The notes beneath the pieces are model-generated. The model had not been told where the DNA came from and did not search any database. It worked only from the letters and a program-made list of their open reading frames with translations. This document shows, in pieces, positions 1 through 8,048 of a DNA stretch of 64,000 bases. Origin of the DNA: Candidatus Haliotispira prima (lineage in GTDB: Bacteria > Spirochaetota > Spirochaetia > SP-2023); the NCBI GenBank assembly GCA_029867005.1, contig CP123443.1:3100001-3164000 (forward strand), in the 5' to 3' direction. Position 1 is the first letter of the stretch, and each line of letters starts with the position of its first letter. Position numbers and translations under genes: made by a program.

Positions 1-93
1 TTTAATAAGTATAATGGCTGTGGCTTGAAACCGGATAATCGGACAAAAGGTTCCGGCAGATGTTTAGGCACTATATGTTTCAGGAGTGAGATT

Positions 94-795
94 ATGCTTC
101 AAACCTTGGAGAACATGGCTCATCTCGGTCTGAGGAGAAGGCCGGGAATCCCGGCCGTAGCACTGTTGTCGGTTCTGCTGGTTCTTGTGAGTGCAGCGGG
201 CCTGAGAGCAGAGCTTTCCCGTCCGGATGAGATAGTCGACAGCGGTTCAAAGAACAAAGACAGTGTCCGGATATACCTGGATTTTACCGGAGCCAGTCTC
301 GGTCGCTCGCCATACCGCCAGTTGCTCTTTTCGCTGGAGCTTCCGGCATTGAAGTATTACCGTAGCTATCCTGTTGCCGAGCCTACCGGCTGGAGTACGG
401 CAGTCTTTGTCAGCAGTGAGACGGAAAAGAAGCTACGCCTCGGCCAGCTGCCCATTTCGGCACACATCAAAGGTCGCGGGGGAATCTATCTCCTTGACTA
501 CAAAGGAATCCGGATTGGCTTTGGGCTGGAGGTGCCGCCTAAGGCTGTGTTTGACCTGATTGCCAAAACATACGAAAACCTGCCGGAAGTGGGCCATACC
601 GTGAAAGAGCGTTACCGTAGTGGGTACACCATTCGCATCTACGAGGCCGAAAATGTACTGGAGCCGGAGAATCAGCTGGTTAGTTATCCCGAAGCCATTC
701 TGGCTGCGGCCATACTTGGTGACAAAGAACAGTGGTTCTGGGGTATCCACGATGCCAGGGACTTGTTGAACAAGCCGATGAACTCGTCGAAGTAG
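94..795 (+). CDS. Secreted protein of unknown function
   Basis: I do not recognise this 233-residue protein. The reading frame is open from a TTG at 25, but the ATG at 94 has an AGGAG motif at 82-86 and gives a clean export signal: an Arg-rich stretch (LRRRPG), a hydrophobic core (AVALLSVLLVLVSAAG) and a likely cleavage site after LRA near residue 39. The mature part looks globular, with alternating hydrophobic and aromatic segments and a motif EVPPKAVFDLIAKTYENLP. No cysteine-based lipobox follows the signal, so a periplasmic protein is more likely than a lipoprotein. It lies upstream of two further unknown genes on the same strand, but a hairpin at 1011-1029 probably separates them. Confidence 0.7.
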   Translation: MLQTLENMAHLGLRRRPGIPAVALLSVLLVLVSAAGLRAELSRPDEIVDSGSKNKDSVRIYLDFTGASLGRSPYRQLLFSLELPALKYYRSYPVAEPTGWSTAVFVSSETEKKLRLGQLPISAHIKGRGGIYLLDYKGIRIGFGLEVPPKAVFDLIAKTYENLPEVGHTVKERYRSGYTIRIYEAENVLEPENQLVSYPEAILAAAILGDKEQWFWGIHDARDLLNKPMNSSK

Positions 796-1010
796 CGGGA
801 CTCATTCCCGGGAATAGGCCCGGTTGGTTCCGGGGAACTGGCGTTTCGTCCCTGTCCCAAGCATCTTCTGCGTATCTTTGGAAATCTTTGGAACGAAAGA
901 CTTAATCTTTAACTAAAAAATTTGACCAAAACTTTGATTTTGGGGCCATCTCGCAGGGCGTATCCTATGTTTTGATGTGGGCTGCCGGCTGAGTATTGTC
1001 AAGCCCGGGT

Positions 1011-1029
1011 AAAACGGCTGAGCCGTTTT
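1011..1029 (+). terminator. Hairpin, probable terminator
   Basis: A near-perfect palindrome, AAAACGGCTGAGCCGTTTT, with 9-bp arms around one base. The A-run and T-run flanks make it terminator-like in both directions. It lies before the ATG at 1098 of the next gene. This argues that the in-frame TTG at 996 is not the start, since it would put the hairpin inside the coding region. The rest of 796-1097 shows only a 12-bp palindrome (ATTCCCGGGAAT, 804-815) and no gene. Confidence 0.5.
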
Positions 1030-1097
1030 GGCGCGAGTCGATCCCGTCCGGGCTATCCAGTCTGTTTTCATTTTACGTGACGGAGTGCATCTATTTT

Positions 1098-3911
1098 ATG
1101 TCCGGTATTTTTCGTTTGTGCCATTATTTGAGGCGACCGGGGGAAAAGCAGCCGCTGTTGCTGCTCGAACCCGTTCTGTGCTCTGGTACCGATGAGTTCT
1201 TTTTGTCGAACTCGCCGGACGGTCAGAGGGCCGCTTCCGGCATGGAGCCGGGGAATCTCCAATGGTATCTCTACGGTGAAGGGGGGGCCTGCGAAGCGAT
1301 AGAATTACGCAAGTTGCAGGCCCTGAATACATCGGAGAATGCCCGGCAGCAATTGCTGAGGGAACTCCGTGACGAGGCTTCCGGCGATAAGCCGGCAGAG
1401 GAAGCACTGGCCGGATTGTGGCAGGGTAGCGTGAAGGGTATCGCCACACGCCGGTTAGAGCGGGGGCAGATCATCGCTTCCGAGGGAGTGTGGCTGGTCA
1501 GCGAGCGTAGCTTCTATGTCTTGTTGTCTTGCAGCCCGGAATTGTGGCGGCATTTGCGCAGCTGCCGTTCGGAGCAGCGTGTGGAGCTTTGTGAGCGTAC
1601 CACGGGCCGCTGTAGCTCGGGTCTGCTGGCCGTGTTAGAACAGTTTGATCGCAATCGCACGATTCCCAATTCCGGCGGAGATGTTGGTGAAGATGTTGGT
1701 GAAGATGTGGGCGGAAATGTTGAAAGTGGAGACGGGTCGGAACAACTGATTTTATGCCGCCTGCGTTTGGACCACCGCCAATTGATCTCGATGAATCAGG
1801 TGCTGTCATTTTCAGAGCGGGGGACAAGAGCAGAGGCAGGAGGAGAAGCGGAGAACGGACCGGAAGGATTTGGCGGTCTTTACAGTTTGCGTTTTAGCTT
1901 GAATGCCGGCCTGGAAGCAGGTTTGGAGCCCGATTTGGAGGCAGATGATGCCTTGACCCCCAAAACGGATAGCCTGTCGGGTGGGAAGGGCGAGGGTACG
2001 GCTCAGGAATGGAGCTTGTTTTTGTTTGCCCCGACAAACTGTATTGAGAGTAGCTTTGCCCTACGCAAATTTTTGCTGTCTCGGTTGAAATCGGTAGGGA
2101 GGGACAGTAGCACAAATTCGGCTAAGTTTTTACAGGATTTGGCCGCCGATTTTATCGGCTGGGGAGAATATCACAAAAATATCCCGGCTTCCGTATCTCT
2201 TCCCGCTCCCACAGGTCGGCAGAACTCCGGAAGTTGGCAGCATTTTGGGGCTTGGCGATTCAGGAGTGATCTGCTGCAAAAGTATGGGCCCTACATATAC
2301 CAAAGAGCCTGCCAATTTGGTGGTTATCGGATAGATTTGCTGGAAGAAGAACTCACCGGAGGGTTGCCCGCCTCGGTCGTAAAGAGCTTGTTGGTCTACC
2401 TCCATGACAGCAGGGTCTATCCCGGTTCCGGGTCTGCCGGCAATAATGTGCAGGCTAAAAGCGGGCTGGAAGGGCAAAAAAAATCGGAATCGCAAGACCG
2501 CTTTCGGACTTCCTGTCTCAAGGTCGATGGCCATTTATTGGCTTGGGAGACGGTCCATCCGGCCTTGCAATCTTTGCAGTCCCTGGATTTTCGGGCCGGA
2601 AGAGCCGTTGATTTGGAGGGTTTGGAGGGGGAGAATCCGGAGCTTGGCCCGGTGGCAGAACCAAAGCATATTTCTCCTCTCGGACGGAAAATGTTGCAGG
2701 ATTTGCGCGCCGTAGGTGAACGGGGCTTTGCTTTGCACCGGTTGGAGAGGGAGCAGAGAGATGTACTTCAGGCACTGCTGCGCAGTGGCTGGGTTGTGAT
2801 TCCTTCGTCGGAAAGTTCCCGTTGCTATGCCAGGGAGTATGCCGGAAACCACGAGAGGATTCAGGGGACAGATCATGATATGGCTTTTCGGAGGGACTCC
2901 GCTGCCGAGTCGGCGGGAGGAAATGCCGGAAAAAGGGCCCTGAATTCGACTCTGGCCCGTTACAAGAAGAAGAATGAGTTGCGGGAAATGTCGCAGAATC
3001 CTGATCCTTCGGACTTTAACCGGAATCGTTACGATGGGCATAAGGGAAGGAGTGACCGCAACACCTTTGGTCGTTCTCCAAAGCCGGAAGGTGATCGGGC
3101 TCCGCGGAATATCGGCGATTCCGGCTCTTTCTCCCGATCTTTTTCCCGGGAAGGACAAAACCAATGGCAATACCAAGGGGAAAGTCGCGGGGAAAACCGT
3201 GGCCAAAACCGAGAGCAAAACCATGGACAAAATCACGGGGATCGGGAATTTGGAGAGTATCGGAAGTCTCCGGGATATGAAGAGGACAGGGCCTCCCCGC
3301 CGGGTTCGGCCGGAGAAGTGCGGTCGGGTGGGCGTTATCGGGCTCCGGATCAGGCCCGAAGTCAAACACCAAGACAAAGAAATCATCCGTATGAGCACCG
3401 GCAGGGTGACAACTGGCAGGAATATGGCCGGTCTGACCAAAGTGGAAACCGGAAACGGGATGGACATAATGACCGAGGCAATGTGCGGGACCGGAATAGT
3501 TGGGATGATCGAAAGAGGCCGCGCCGAGACGTTCCGCACAAGTTCAGGCACAATACGGATGGGCGTTCAGAAGGCCGTAGTCTAAATTCGGCTGAGCATC
3601 GGGGTCAGGGGGCGAATCGTGGCGAAGATTCGCGCGCGAGGTACAACCTTGACAATTCTCGGGGAGGGAGGTCCTTTGAAAAACCTGAGCACCCCAATCA
3701 CGGCAATCGTTCTGCCGGGAACGGTAGTTTTGATAAGCGTCATAATTCCCGGGACGGGCGGTCTTCCGACAGGCATGGCTTCTCTTCTCCTCAGTCCGGG
3801 TCCGGGTCGCGGCAGAGCCCGTCGAAAGAAAAAAACCGAGGCCCCGGTAAGGGTCAGGGCAACCGCAGCCGCAACCACAATGGCCGTGCCGGGAGTGCGA
3901 ACCGGGATTAA
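1098..3911 (+). CDS. Large unknown protein with Arg/Gly/Asn-rich disordered tail
   Basis: A 937-residue protein I do not recognise. The ATG at 1098 is preferred over the TTG at 996: a GGAG motif lies at 1082-1085 and a hairpin (1011-1029) sits between the two sites. Roughly residues 1-600 look folded, apart from a small acidic repeat (DVGEDVGEDVGG, nt 1680-1720). The last 330 residues are low-complexity and very polar, rich in R, G, N, S, D, Q and H, with repeats such as NRGENRGQNREQNHGQN. Such tails are typical of RNA-binding or condensate-forming proteins, so a nucleic-acid role is possible but not shown. A G7 tract lies at 1281-1287. A long open frame on the opposite strand (about 2535-3551) is a by-product of the biased composition. 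Confidence 0.75.
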   Translation: MSGIFRLCHYLRRPGEKQPLLLLEPVLCSGTDEFFLSNSPDGQRAASGMEPGNLQWYLYGEGGACEAIELRKLQALNTSENARQQLLRELRDEASGDKPAEEALAGLWQGSVKGIATRRLERGQIIASEGVWLVSERSFYVLLSCSPELWRHLRSCRSEQRVELCERTTGRCSSGLLAVLEQFDRNRTIPNSGGDVGEDVGEDVGGNVESGDGSEQLILCRLRLDHRQLISMNQVLSFSERGTRAEAGGEAENGPEGFGGLYSLRFSLNAGLEAGLEPDLEADDALTPKTDSLSGGKGEGTAQEWSLFLFAPTNCIESSFALRKFLLSRLKSVGRDSSTNSAKFLQDLAADFIGWGEYHKNIPASVSLPAPTGRQNSGSWQHFGAWRFRSDLLQKYGPYIYQRACQFGGYRIDLLEEELTGGLPASVVKSLLVYLHDSRVYPGSGSAGNNVQAKSGLEGQKKSESQDRFRTSCLKVDGHLLAWETVHPALQSLQSLDFRAGRAVDLEGLEGENPELGPVAEPKHISPLGRKMLQDLRAVGERGFALHRLEREQRDVLQALLRSGWVVIPSSESSRCYAREYAGNHERIQGTDHDMAFRRDSAAESAGGNAGKRALNSTLARYKKKNELREMSQNPDPSDFNRNRYDGHKGRSDRNTFGRSPKPEGDRAPRNIGDSGSFSRSFSREGQNQWQYQGESRGENRGQNREQNHGQNHGDREFGEYRKSPGYEEDRASPPGSAGEVRSGGRYRAPDQARSQTPRQRNHPYEHRQGDNWQEYGRSDQSGNRKRDGHNDRGNVRDRNSWDDRKRPRRDVPHKFRHNTDGRSEGRSLNSAEHRGQGANRGEDSRARYNLDNSRGGRSFEKPEHPNHGNRSAGNGSFDKRHNSRDGRSSDRHGFSSPQSGSGSRQSPSKEKNRGPGKGQGNRSRNHNGRAGSANRD

Positions 3912-3956
3912 CCCGGGACAGGGTAAAGAGCGAAGTCAGGACCGAAAACAGGCGGT

Positions 3957-5054
3957 ATGAAACAGAGAATCAGGATGTTTGTCCCATATCACGCCACAGG
4001 CAATATCAAGTGGTGTAGTTTCGTGCGGAGTTGGTGGCGTGAGCGTGGAAGTGGGCGTGGACATAGATACGGACACGGATATAGGTATGGGACATCGCTG
4101 TCCAGAGGTCTGGCCTGTGGGATTCTGTTGTTGTTGTTACTCAGTTGCGGTGGTTCGGCCCCGAAGATTGTCGAGCTGCGCTGGCGTCTGAACATCAATT
4201 TTGCGCCACGTGAAAGAGACCGCATCGGAGAGCCGGGAATTGAAGCTTTGTCGGTGTTTGTCCGTCCTTCTGACGAGGACGGCATAGTGGACTTAGATTC
4301 GATGTACCTGATCAACCCCGCAGAAGATTTATTTTGGGCCTTGGACTCAAGCCAGTGGCAGACTACCTCCGGTGATGAGGTCTTTTGGATTGGCAGTAAT
4401 CGATTTAGTAGCGGCTATATGCAGAAGTTGCCGCGTGGCGATTATATCGTAGAGCTCTACGACAAATCGGGAGAATGGGCTCGACAGACATTTGAGCTGC
4501 GCACCCCGGATACCAGCCTCTTGAGTGCTATGGTCTCGGTTCCTCCGGTCGGGGATGAATTGCTGTTCCTGCTGCCCGGAGAAGTTTCACTGTATTCGAT
4601 CACCGGCTACAATGTGGCGAATGTCCTGCTGTTCACTGATGCCAATTACCAAAGTATCATTTCGCTCCGGAGCCTCAAGGTTCGCAATGATGAACTGGAA
4701 AAAGTCGTGCTGTCTTTTGAATTTCCCGACAGCAATGTTGTGGCGCAACTGGGGCCCTACCAAGTACCTCGAGTCAGCAGCGGGCAGGAGAATTTGGCAT
4801 CGGAGGAAGAGGGGTTCGGGGAGGCATCCGGGCCATCCGGCACCTTGCCGGATGGCCCGGATGCCTTGTACACAGGTACAGAAGGGGAGATAAACACAGG
4901 GGAGGATTTCGGAGCGACAGAGAGTTCTCCGATTGATACCTATATTCCCGACCCTGAAGAGATCAGAGAAATCGAGAGTGACAATAGACAGGGTGCCAAT
5001 ACGGTGGAAGATAACGTAGAGGACGGTAGTGTAGAGAACGTGGCCGGAGAGTAG
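3957..5054 (+). CDS. Putative lipoprotein with acidic C-terminus
   Basis: 365 residues, starting 45 bases after the previous gene. A hydrophobic stretch (CGILLLLLLSCGG) ends in a lipobox-like LLSC with the lipidated cysteine at residue 64, pointing to a membrane-anchored lipoprotein. The n-region before it is unusually long and contains imperfect RYGHGYRYG repeats. No later in-frame ATG would shorten it; a GTG at codon 23 is possible. The middle looks beta-rich; the last 90 residues are very acidic (E, D, S, G) and probably disordered. Function unknown. It may be co-transcribed with the gene before it. Confidence 0.7.
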   Translation: MKQRIRMFVPYHATGNIKWCSFVRSWWRERGSGRGHRYGHGYRYGTSLSRGLACGILLLLLLSCGGSAPKIVELRWRLNINFAPRERDRIGEPGIEALSVFVRPSDEDGIVDLDSMYLINPAEDLFWALDSSQWQTTSGDEVFWIGSNRFSSGYMQKLPRGDYIVELYDKSGEWARQTFELRTPDTSLLSAMVSVPPVGDELLFLLPGEVSLYSITGYNVANVLLFTDANYQSIISLRSLKVRNDELEKVVLSFEFPDSNVVAQLGPYQVPRVSSGQENLASEEEGFGEASGPSGTLPDGPDALYTGTEGEINTGEDFGATESSPIDTYIPDPEEIREIESDNRQGANTVEDNVEDGSVENVAGE

Positions 5055-5190
5055 GTTGAAAACAGGGTCTGTGTCACTTTACAAACAAATCTGCTCAGGG
5101 TGTGTCTTCTCTTTTTTGGGTCTTGGGTCTCCGAATCTTTGAATCGCTGTTCCGTAGTTGTCATAATAAAATAAGTTTGATAGGTAATTA

Positions 5191-5219
5191 TTGACCTCGA
5201 ACAGTCATAATCTTATTAT
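5191..5219 (+). promoter_or_regulatory. Sigma70-type promoter for the HEPN/ImmA pair
   Basis: TTGACC (5191-5196), a 17-base spacer, then TATTAT (5214-5219), close to consensus. It lies 55 bases before the HEPN-like gene and at the left edge of the AT-rich island, so the two-gene unit seems to carry its own promoter. Confidence 0.65.
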
Positions 5220-5273
5220 AGAGAGAATTTCTTATAGATGAAGAGAAAGAGTCAGATTTAGGAATTAGTCGAA

Positions 5274-5714
5274 ATGGAAACGGATTTAGAGAAAAAGTCA
5301 GAAGAGAATCTGGAAATTGCCCGGTATGCATTGGGCAAAGAATATTATCATATTGTTATCAGCAGAATTTATTTTGCCATTTACCAAACCATACTTGCCT
5401 ACATGTGGAAATATGATTTGAAATCTTCAGATGATATGCGTGAATATCTGAAGAAACATAAAATCGATCCTAAAAAAGGTAGCTATTCTAATACTATCAG
5501 TGCTTTTTGTCATCATTATAATAATCATGATCTCTCTTATGGTGATATTAGTACTTATGGTGATATTAGCAAAATAAGACAATATAGAAACAAGGTAGAG
5601 TATCAGGATACGGATAGTAATATGGAGTCGTTATGGCATGAATTTTTGGAGAAGTTAGGGGTTATTAACCGAGTGGCTATTTTTAGAAAAATAAAAATAA
5701 ACACGGAAAAATAA
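5274..5714 (+). CDS. HEPN-like domain protein (possible toxin or RNase)
   Basis: 146 residues, predicted all-helical. The N-terminal part (LEIARYALGKEYYHIVISR) has the A-x-Y-Y pattern of the first HEPN helices. The C-terminal part has R102-x-x-R105-N-x-x-x-Y110, which resembles the HEPN active-site motif Rx4-6H with Tyr in place of His. HEPN proteins are often metal-independent RNases in toxin-antitoxin and phage-defence systems. The family call is by motif only. A duplicated stretch encodes DIS-TYG-DIS (about 5538-5570). The gene is AT-rich, unlike its neighbours, which suggests transfer. The next gene starts 2 bases after its stop, so the two are almost certainly translated together. Confidence 0.65.
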   Translation: METDLEKKSEENLEIARYALGKEYYHIVISRIYFAIYQTILAYMWKYDLKSSDDMREYLKKHKIDPKKGSYSNTISAFCHHYNNHDLSYGDISTYGDISKIRQYRNKVEYQDTDSNMESLWHEFLEKLGVINRVAIFRKIKINTEK

Positions 5715-5716
5715 GC

Positions 5717-6787
5717 ATGGCATTAATCGAGAAAAATATTAGTATGGAAAATAATGAAGATCCTATTGAAGCTACTGTATTGGAGATAGTTCGAGAAATA
5801 AAAGAACGATACAAGGATTTGCATGTCAGTTATTTTTCCAATCAGTATTATGATGATGATGATGATATGGTCATCAAAAATTATGAAATATGGTACAATA
5901 ATATTCAGTTAGCCCAAAATAATGAATTTATACAATACATATTAGAATTAAAGAAAAAGTATCTTCATTCTCCTGAAACTGAGTCTATCTGTATTAATTG
6001 TAATAGGGAGAGGATTGCAGATTTAGATAATCCATATTTTAGTTCCATACGTGCAAGGATATTTAAACGTACAGAACTGAATCTCAATCAGATGATAAGT
6101 GAGAACTTCAAAAAAAATATTTGTGAAGAAGTATTAGGTATTGTTGGCTCTGAAAGGGAGCACTTCACCTCAAAGTTTGCGGAGTTTAAGAAAGAATATT
6201 ATTTAAATTATGATTCTGACTACATGAAATACATGGCAGAAGTCTCCGAAAAGGCCGTGGAAATAAAAAGTATATTTCCTGATTTCATAGCAGAAATCAG
6301 GAAATTTCTAAAGGATCATGGTATTGTCTTATTAGCCAAAGAGAGTGGGAATACTCCACACGAGAAGGTAGATGGGTTTGCAGGATTTGTATCTAATAGT
6401 GAAATACCAACTATAGTTATTTATTATAAGAGGGGACAACTTCGTCGATCTTTTTTTACTATTGCTCATGAAGTTTATCATCTGCTATATGATGACAATG
6501 AACATTTGGCGAATCGTTTTGCCGGTCTGATGTTAGTTGGAAATTATTTTGAGGATAAAGATGTTTCTAACCCGGACGAACTGCTGAAGCAGGGATATTT
6601 AGAATTAAATATTTCTATGGACTGTATTGTAAATAGTCTTTATGACTTAGGTAAAATAGGAAAAGATATAAGATCAAAATTATTTAGAAGAGGTCATTTA
6701 AGCAACTTAATTAAAGAGACAGAGGGTTTTGATCGCGATGAGGATGAGAATTTTGTCCGGGAATCTTTAGGCTTGTCGGACGAATAA
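5717..6787 (+). CDS. ImmA/IrrE-family metallo-endopeptidase
   Basis: 356 residues. The C-terminal half is an ImmA/IrrE (COG2856) zinc peptidase: KVDGFAGF, then FFTIAHEVYH with the zinc-binding HExxH at 251-255, then ENxxANRFA-like NEHLANRFAG, where Glu262 would be the third ligand. Known relatives cleave repressors or antitoxins (ImmA cleaves ImmR; IrrE cleaves DdrO). The first 190 residues are unlike the usual Xre-type helix-turn-helix and are not recognised. A (GAT)n run encodes five Asp residues near residue 46. It is the second gene of an AT-rich unit with the HEPN-like gene, which suggests regulation of that partner by proteolysis; this is inference. Confidence 0.8.
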   Translation: MALIEKNISMENNEDPIEATVLEIVREIKERYKDLHVSYFSNQYYDDDDDMVIKNYEIWYNNIQLAQNNEFIQYILELKKKYLHSPETESICINCNRERIADLDNPYFSSIRARIFKRTELNLNQMISENFKKNICEEVLGIVGSEREHFTSKFAEFKKEYYLNYDSDYMKYMAEVSEKAVEIKSIFPDFIAEIRKFLKDHGIVLLAKESGNTPHEKVDGFAGFVSNSEIPTIVIYYKRGQLRRSFFTIAHEVYHLLYDDNEHLANRFAGLMLVGNYFEDKDVSNPDELLKQGYLELNISMDCIVNSLYDLGKIGKDIRSKLFRRGHLSNLIKETEGFDRDEDENFVRESLGLSDE

Positions 6788-7089
6788 AATTTTTGTTAAT
6801 AATGGATTAGCTCATCTGCGAATCCATTCAGGGCATTTCTGTCTTTATGTCTATCCTTGTACCTGTCTTTGTACCCATTGTTGGGTTGTTGTTCCGTCGT
6901 TATTGGACTAAATTGGTTACCACAATAATATTGCTTTGATATAGGGTTATTAGATAGAAGATTGGATCTTAGATAAAAAGTAGGATCTTGTGTGGATACG
7001 GCACTGTTGGTGTTGAATGGGCACGGTGCGATAATTCATTATCGCATGAGATTAGGGAAACCGGGGAAACAGAGGGAACCGGGAGAAGA
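6788..7089. other. Intergenic region, no gene seen
   Basis: AT-rich at the left, returning to normal composition at the right. It holds two small inverted repeats: ATGGATT/AATCCAT (6802-6808 and 6821-6827) and TGCGATAA-TTCA-TTATCGCA (7027-7046). Neither has a T-run. The first may help end the HEPN/ImmA transcript. The composition change here probably marks the right edge of the island. Confidence 0.4.
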
Positions 7090-7989
7090 TCACTGGCCAA
7101 TTTCGCTTAGGAATTCCGCCACGAGAGTCCGGAACTCCTGAGGAGTTTCGCTGTGGGGCCAATGGTAGGCATCTTCAATTACCTCCTTGACCGTGGGTGT
7201 TTCTTGGGAATGGGGGAAGTACTGTAATAGTAATTCCCAGCCCTGCTGCCCGACATAGGGTGAACGCCCGCCGGCGATCAACAGCAGTGGCAGATTCGGA
7301 TTGCACAGTGTCTCCGTTTGGTGGGTCGGCCAACGGACAATCTGCTCCAGATTCCGTTCTATAGAAGCGAGGTTACAGGCCCAGTGATAGGAGCCGGAAG
7401 TACCGCGCAAATTACACAGGAGCAGAAACTGTAAGACCGCTTCGGAATTTACGCCACGAGTGGAAAGCTCACAGCGCAGAATCTCTTCGGCCTCTTTGCG
7501 CCCGGCAGCTTGCGACAGCCTTTTTTCCGCAACCTGCATGGCCTCTACGATTCGGAGAATCCCGATATCGGGATTCTCCGGGGAGGGTACCACATCGACA
7601 GCCACGAGAGCCGCCACCCGGGCCGGGTAGAGCAGGGCGTGCATGAAGGCTGTGCGGCCCCCCATGCTGTGCCCCAGCACAGCTACCCGGCTCCAATCCG
7701 TACCGCCGTACTGCTGCTGATCCAAGTCGCAGAGCAGCCGTTCCAAATCTCGGGCCATGACCGGGTAGTCAAATGTATCAGCGTGAAACGAGGCCCCGTG
7801 GTTGCGCGCATCGAGACAAAGTACCGGGTAGCCCATGGCCGAAAAGGCTTTGTTGAAACCGGTGAAATTCTTGTGAGAACCTAGCAAGCCATGCAATACG
7901 ACAATAGGACACTTTGAAGCTCCCTGAATCTCCGGTGGGCGGAACGTAAAGGCTAAGTTTTGGCCGGAGAATTCCGGTTCTTGCGGCAT
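7090..7989 (-). CDS. Alpha/beta-fold hydrolase (YbfF/ABHD11-like esterase)
   Basis: 299 residues, close to the family length. Motifs in order: the oxyanion-hole loop VVLHGLLGSHKNF (30-42), LDARNHGAS (59-67), the nucleophile elbow GHSMGG with Ser108, and a C-terminal HWPHSETPQEF carrying the likely catalytic His. Family members hydrolyse short-chain esters or thioesters in the cytoplasm; the natural substrate is unknown. It is downstream of fabF on the same strand, 59 bases away, so both may be one unit related to acyl metabolism. Confidence 0.85.
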   Translation of the reverse strand: MPQEPEFSGQNLAFTFRPPEIQGASKCPIVVLHGLLGSHKNFTGFNKAFSAMGYPVLCLDARNHGASFHADTFDYPVMARDLERLLCDLDQQQYGGTDWSRVAVLGHSMGGRTAFMHALLYPARVAALVAVDVVPSPENPDIGILRIVEAMQVAEKRLSQAAGRKEAEEILRCELSTRGVNSEAVLQFLLLCNLRGTSGSYHWACNLASIERNLEQIVRWPTHQTETLCNPNLPLLLIAGGRSPYVGQQGWELLLQYFPHSQETPTVKEVIEDAYHWPHSETPQEFRTLVAEFLSEIGQ

Positions 7990-8048
7990 GACGTAGTCCT
8001 GTATCGCTGTTTGACAACCAATGAATTGGGAGCTTTTCGGCTCATAAG

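Noticed and set aside
2535-3551. Long open frame on the minus strand (338 codons)
   Set aside because: It lies fully opposite the low-complexity tail of the plus-strand gene, and its translation is Ile/Pro/Leu-rich without protein-like pattern; a shadow of biased composition.
5538-5570. Short tandem duplication (GGTGATATTAGT) as a regulatory repeat
   Set aside because: It lies in frame in the HEPN-like gene and is simply a small coding duplication.
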